DNA of 35,129 bases, from NCBI GenBank assembly GCA_036645575.1, contig JAVXNW010000013.1, positions 1 through 35,129 on the forward strand, read 5' to 3'. The stretch's first letter is position 1; each line of letters starts with the position of its first letter. Positions 32,509 through 35,129 of this stretch are shown here, one piece after another. Both the position numbers and the translations under genes were made by a program. The notes beneath the pieces were generated by a model, which saw only the letters and a program-made list of their open reading frames with translations, was not told the origin of the DNA and did not search any database. The DNA comes from JAVXNW01 sp036645575 (GTDB lineage: Bacteria > Bacillota > Clostridia > Christensenellales > Aristaeellaceae).

Positions 32509-33212
32509 TGCGCAGGACGGTGCGCGCGGATGGCTGGACGATCGAATACGAACTCACGCAGACCGCGCGCCAGTCGATGGCGCTGCGCGCCGTGCCCGAG
32601 CCGGTCAAGGTGTTCGCGCCGCGCGGCGTGCGCCTTCGGGACGCGGACGACTTTGTCCGGGCGCACGCGCCTTGGATCGTCGAGACGCGCGCGCGCTTTC
32701 AGCAATACAAGGCGCGCTACGCGGCGGAGCACCCGGCCGAGGATGGCGCGCAGCTGCTTTTGGCGGGACGCGTCATGACGATCTCCGTGGTTCCAGCCGC
32801 CCGCGTGCGCGTGCGCGTCGCGGACGACTTCATCATCGTGGAGACGCCGGACGGCGCGCAGGAGGCCGTTCGCGCCTGTCTGCGCGCCTTTCTGATCGAG
32901 CGCGCCCGTTCTGTCCTCAAGGCGCGCACGGCCGACCTCGCAAAGGAGATCGGCAAATGTCCCTGCCGCGTCGCCATCCGCGAGCAGAAGACGCGCTGGG
33001 GTTCCTGTTCCAGCCTTGGCAACCTCAACTTCAATTGGAAGCTCATCATGGCGCCGCCCGAGGCGCTTGACTACGTGGTCATTCACGAACTTTGCCACCT
33101 GTACGAGCTCAATCACTCAGCCAAATTCTGGCAGCGCGTGGCGCGCTACCAGCCGGACTACCTCCTCTGGAAGAAGTGGCTCAAAGAAAACGGACAGATG
33201 TTAGGGTTATAG
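32508..33212 (+). CDS. YgjP/DUF45-family metallopeptidase-like protein
   Basis: A 234-residue protein of the YgjP-like (DUF45/SprT-related) zinc-hydrolase family. The HExxH site is HELCH at 193-197, followed by a third ligand candidate in LNHSAKFW (H203). Upstream REQKTRWGSCSSLGNLNFNW is the family signature. The N-terminal half is a beta-rich arm (PVKVFAPRGVRLRDADDFV). It is probably a cytosolic peptidase or a protein-binding relative; substrates are unknown. Its ATG overlaps the mreB-like stop codon by one base, so it belongs to that operon. Its inclusion with spoIIID and an actin is probably a lineage trait. Confidence 0.9.
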   Translation: MRRTVRADGWTIEYELTQTARQSMALRAVPEPVKVFAPRGVRLRDADDFVRAHAPWIVETRARFQQYKARYAAEHPAEDGAQLLLAGRVMTISVVPAARVRVRVADDFIIVETPDGAQEAVRACLRAFLIERARSVLKARTADLAKEIGKCPCRVAIREQKTRWGSCSSLGNLNFNWKLIMAPPEALDYVVIHELCHLYELNHSAKFWQRVARYQPDYLLWKKWLKENGQMLGL

Positions 33213-33301
33213 CTGTAAGTCCCGGCCGTTTAAGAATAAGAATGTCGATTGCGCCAAAACGCGCCCTGCGCTGAATATACTTTGCCGGGGAGGCGTTGCG
33301 T

Positions 33302-34105
33302 GTGTTAAAGGACGAGGGGGCGGACAAGCTGATTCGCCTTGACGTAGAGCTGATCGACCCCGGCGACGCCGGGCGGCGCGACCTGGTGCCGGAAAGCATT
33401 GCCGCCCTGGCCGAATCGATTGCGCAGGTGGGGCTGCTAGAGCCCATCATCGTGCGCCGCGTCGGCGAGCGGTTTCAGTTGATCGCGGGAAAAAGGCGGC
33501 TGCTGGCGGTCAAGTCGCTTGCGCACAGCCAAATCGACGCGCTGATTCATCCCGCAAACGCGCGCGAAGCGGCGCTCTTTTCGCTGATTGAAAACGTGCA
33601 GCGCGCGGCGCTTCACTATTTGGACGAGGCGCGCGCGCTTGCCGAACTCATGCTGGTGCACGCGTACACGCAGCAAAGCCTGGGGCGCGCGCTGGGCATG
33701 AGCCAGAGCGCGATGGCGAACAAGCTTCGGCTGCTGAAATTGCCCCAGCAGGTGCAGGAAGCGCTTTTGAGCGCGCCGCTGACCGAGCGCCACGCGCGCG
33801 CGCTGCTGAAGCTCACGGACGAGCCGCTTCAGTTGCGCATAATCGACCAGTGCGCCAGGGAAAAGTGGAGCGTTCGAAAATTGGAAGCGTCGGTTGAACA
33901 GCTGAGGCGCGAAAAGCAGGCGCCGCGCCCCTACCGGGTGTACCTGCGCGACCAGCGAATGCTGGTCAACGCGGTGCTCAACACGGTCAAGACGCTGAAC
34001 GCCGCGGGCGTCATGGCCACCAGCCGGGTCGAGGAAATGGAGGATCGCATCGACATCGTGGTCTCGCTCCCGCTGCGCGCGCAGAAAAGCGCGCCCGCGT
34101 CGTGA
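33302..34105 (+). CDS. ParB/Noc-like DNA-binding protein
   Basis: A 267-residue ParB-family protein. The N-terminal ParB/Srx-like domain has LVPESIAALAESIAQVGLLEPIIVR (30-52 region), IAGKRRLLAV (61-70) and IENVQRAALHYLDEA (96-110); a helix-turn-helix spans about 122-148 (YTQQSLGRALGMSQSAMANKL), and the C-terminal domain ends in a beta hairpin. It could position chromosomes (Spo0J), block division over the nucleoid (Noc) or regulate genes. The CTP-binding box is altered: GERRxR in most ParB/Noc reads GKRRLL. The start is GTG 33302, 8 bases after GGGGAGG; the TTG at 33296 is too near. No parA neighbour or parS was identified. Confidence 0.85.
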   Translation: MLKDEGADKLIRLDVELIDPGDAGRRDLVPESIAALAESIAQVGLLEPIIVRRVGERFQLIAGKRRLLAVKSLAHSQIDALIHPANAREAALFSLIENVQRAALHYLDEARALAELMLVHAYTQQSLGRALGMSQSAMANKLRLLKLPQQVQEALLSAPLTERHARALLKLTDEPLQLRIIDQCAREKWSVRKLEASVEQLRREKQAPRPYRVYLRDQRMLVNAVLNTVKTLNAAGVMATSRVEEMEDRIDIVVSLPLRAQKSAPAS

Positions 34106-34123
34106 CGCGAATCCCCGCACGCT

Positions 34124-34211
34124 GCTTTTTGCCCAGTGATTCCCGCACGGTGACTTTGCCCGGCGATTTTCGCCCGGCGATTCCCGCCGGGTAATTTTCG
34201 CCGAGCGATTG
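34124..34211 (+). repeat. Degenerate short tandem repeats
   Basis: The 218-base gap after the ParB-like gene contains a series of GCCC(A/G)G(T/C)GATT-type units: GCCCAGTGATTCCCGC, GCCCGGCGATTTTC, GCCCGGCGATTCCCGC and CGCCGAGCGATT. The spacing alternates near 13 and 27 bases. They end at the promoter of the isomerase gene. Confidence 0.7.
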
Positions 34212-34237
34212 CAATTTCCCCGCTTGTGCGCTATACT
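34209..34237 (+). promoter_or_regulatory. Promoter of the phosphoglucose isomerase gene
   Basis: TTGCAA (34209-34214) and TATACT (34232-34237) are 17 bases apart, 86 bases before the start. The leader begins with three copies of the short motif ACCGA. Confidence 0.75.
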
Positions 34238-34323
34238 TTTAACCGAACCGAACCGAACGATCGATGCGCCCCCGCGCGTCTTTCCAAAAAGCGCGTGATC
34301 GCGCTACAGAAGGAGTTGTCTTT

Positions 34324-34926
34324 ATGGATTTCAACGCAAGTGATGTACCCTTTGACTTTGAACGCGGATTTACGATCCCCTTTGACCTCAATACCGGCAT
34401 GTCGCCGATGCTGACGACCGGCAAGCGCTACTTATCCCAGATGCAGGGCATGTTCCTGGACGAAAAAGCGCAGGCGCAGCTGCTTTCCTGCGGCGATCCA
34501 CTCGTGTACGAGTTCCACTCGATGCCCGCGCCCGAGCACATGGGCGACTTGGCCTTTGGCTGCTCGATCGTGTACCCCGGCAAGGTCGGGGACGAATACT
34601 ACTTCACGAAGGGGCATTTCCACACGATTCTGGAGACCTGCGAGGTGTACTACTGCCTGAGCGGACACGGGTACATGATGATGGAAAACCCCGAGGGCGA
34701 CTGGTCGTGTCAGGAATTGACCCCGGGCAAGGCGATGTACGTGCCCAAGCGCTACGCGCACCGCTCGATCTGCGTAGGCAAAGATCAGCCGCTGGTCACC
34801 TTCTACGTCTTCCGGGCGGACGCCGGGCACAACTACGGCGCAATCGAGACCAAGGGCTACCGCAAGTTGCTGGTCGAGCGCGATGGCCAGCCCGCCGTGA
34901 TCGACAACCCGAAGTGGCAAGCGTAG
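34324..34926 (+). CDS. Cupin-type glucose-6-phosphate isomerase
   Basis: A 200-residue cupin protein that interconverts glucose 6-phosphate and fructose 6-phosphate. It matches the archaeal-type PGI (PF06560 pattern), unrelated to the usual Pgi: KGHFHTILETCEVYYCLSG and the late PKRYAHRS. The metal site is conserved with the Pyrococcus enzyme spacing: H98, H100, E107 and H146. Family length is about 190-200. Start ATG 34324 is chosen for AAGGAG 9 bases upstream; the in-frame start at 34264 has none. It has its own promoter and terminator. A classical pgi may exist elsewhere in the genome, which this window cannot show. Confidence 0.92.
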   Translation: MDFNASDVPFDFERGFTIPFDLNTGMSPMLTTGKRYLSQMQGMFLDEKAQAQLLSCGDPLVYEFHSMPAPEHMGDLAFGCSIVYPGKVGDEYYFTKGHFHTILETCEVYYCLSGHGYMMMENPEGDWSCQELTPGKAMYVPKRYAHRSICVGKDQPLVTFYVFRADAGHNYGAIETKGYRKLLVERDGQPAVIDNPKWQA

Positions 34927-34981
34927 CGCGCATCAACGTCGCCAGCATGGCGCGCATCACGCTTCTTGACGTGCAAAAGGG

Positions 34982-35022
34982 GGCTGTGACACGAAAGAAG
35001 TTTCGTGCCGCAGCCGCTTGTT
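34982..35022 (+). terminator. Terminator after the isomerase gene
   Basis: An outer GGCTG (34982-34986)/CAGCC (35011-35015) and inner CACGAAA (34990-34996)/TTTCGTG (35001-35007) stem with a GAAG loop is followed by GCTTGTTTTG. Confidence 0.8.
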
Positions 35023-35129
35023 TTGAGGATCAAACAGATGACGGGGAAGCAGGGGCGGGGGCGGAAGGTTTTTGGGCGATTTCGGGCATGGCAAAGCCGA
35101 TTTGGCGGGTGCTCGCGCATATTCAGGGC
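35023..35129. other. Window end, no gene recognised
   Basis: The last 107 bases hold only short open stretches on both strands, none with a recognisable product or ribosome site. A gene entering from beyond the edge on the minus strand cannot be excluded. Confidence 0.4.

Noticed and set aside
33276..33281. TATACT just before the ParB-like gene as a promoter
   Set aside because: It lies only 5 bases before the Shine-Dalgarno, so a transcript from it would start within the ribosome site; the hexamer 17 bases upstream is not a -35.
34857..35120. An 87-codon frame on the minus strand at the window end
   Set aside because: It runs through the isomerase terminator and into the isomerase gene, with no ribosome site and no recognisable domain.

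Overview
The window (about 35 kb, high GC) looks like a chromosomal segment of a spore-forming Clostridia-type Firmicute. The evidence is a spoIIID next to an mreB-like gene, a type III pantothenate kinase with an ECF transporter S component, a DUF5685/J-domain pair, VanW and YARHG domains, LytTR regulators, strong AGGAGG-type ribosome binding sites, and TTGACA/TATAAT promoters. An uncultured gut lineage such as Christensenellales is my guess from gene content, not something the sequence proves. I saw no rRNA, tRNA, CRISPR array or phage block.

Layout. 1-340: tail of a MetQ/NlpA-type substrate-binding lipoprotein and its terminator. 382-1789 (-): a pantothenate module, ECF S component then coaX. 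1790-2276: a repeat cluster with a MITE-like inverted-repeat element whose end supplies the stop codon of a HAD phosphatase gene (2272-3144, -). 3222-5335 (-): two membrane proteins, one joining a cytosolic zinc ribbon to an external peptidoglycan-binding domain. 5467-9213 (-): dnaE with an in-frame 33-bp minisatellite. 9312-10185 (+): a barnase-like RNase and its barstar-like inhibitor. 10283-16324 (+): prfC, typA, recF and a glutamate-cysteine ligase family gene. 16436-19065: a LytTR response regulator and a sensor kinase, convergent. 19335-24930: a small secreted protein, an ABC exporter pair, an alpha/beta hydrolase and a VanW-YARHG surface protein. 25184-27456 (-): a small membrane protein, a second LytTR regulator and a class II aldolase. 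27772-29631 (+): a zinc-ribbon/DUF5685/J-domain operon. 29705-30949 (-): an AI-2E family permease. 31187-34105 (+): spoIIID, a divergent MreB-like actin, a YgjP-type metallopeptidase and a ParB/Noc-like protein. 34324-34926 (+): a cupin-type phosphoglucose isomerase.

How the genes may work together. The ECF protein and CoaX form an uptake-plus-phosphorylation route into CoA. Barnase and barstar are a toxin with its immunity protein. prfC, typA and recF combine translation GTPases with DNA repair. The most interesting blocks are the spoIIID cluster, where the actin-like protein has lost the usual catalytic glutamate region and the ParB-like protein has an altered CTP-binding box, and the DUF5685/J-domain operon of unknown function.
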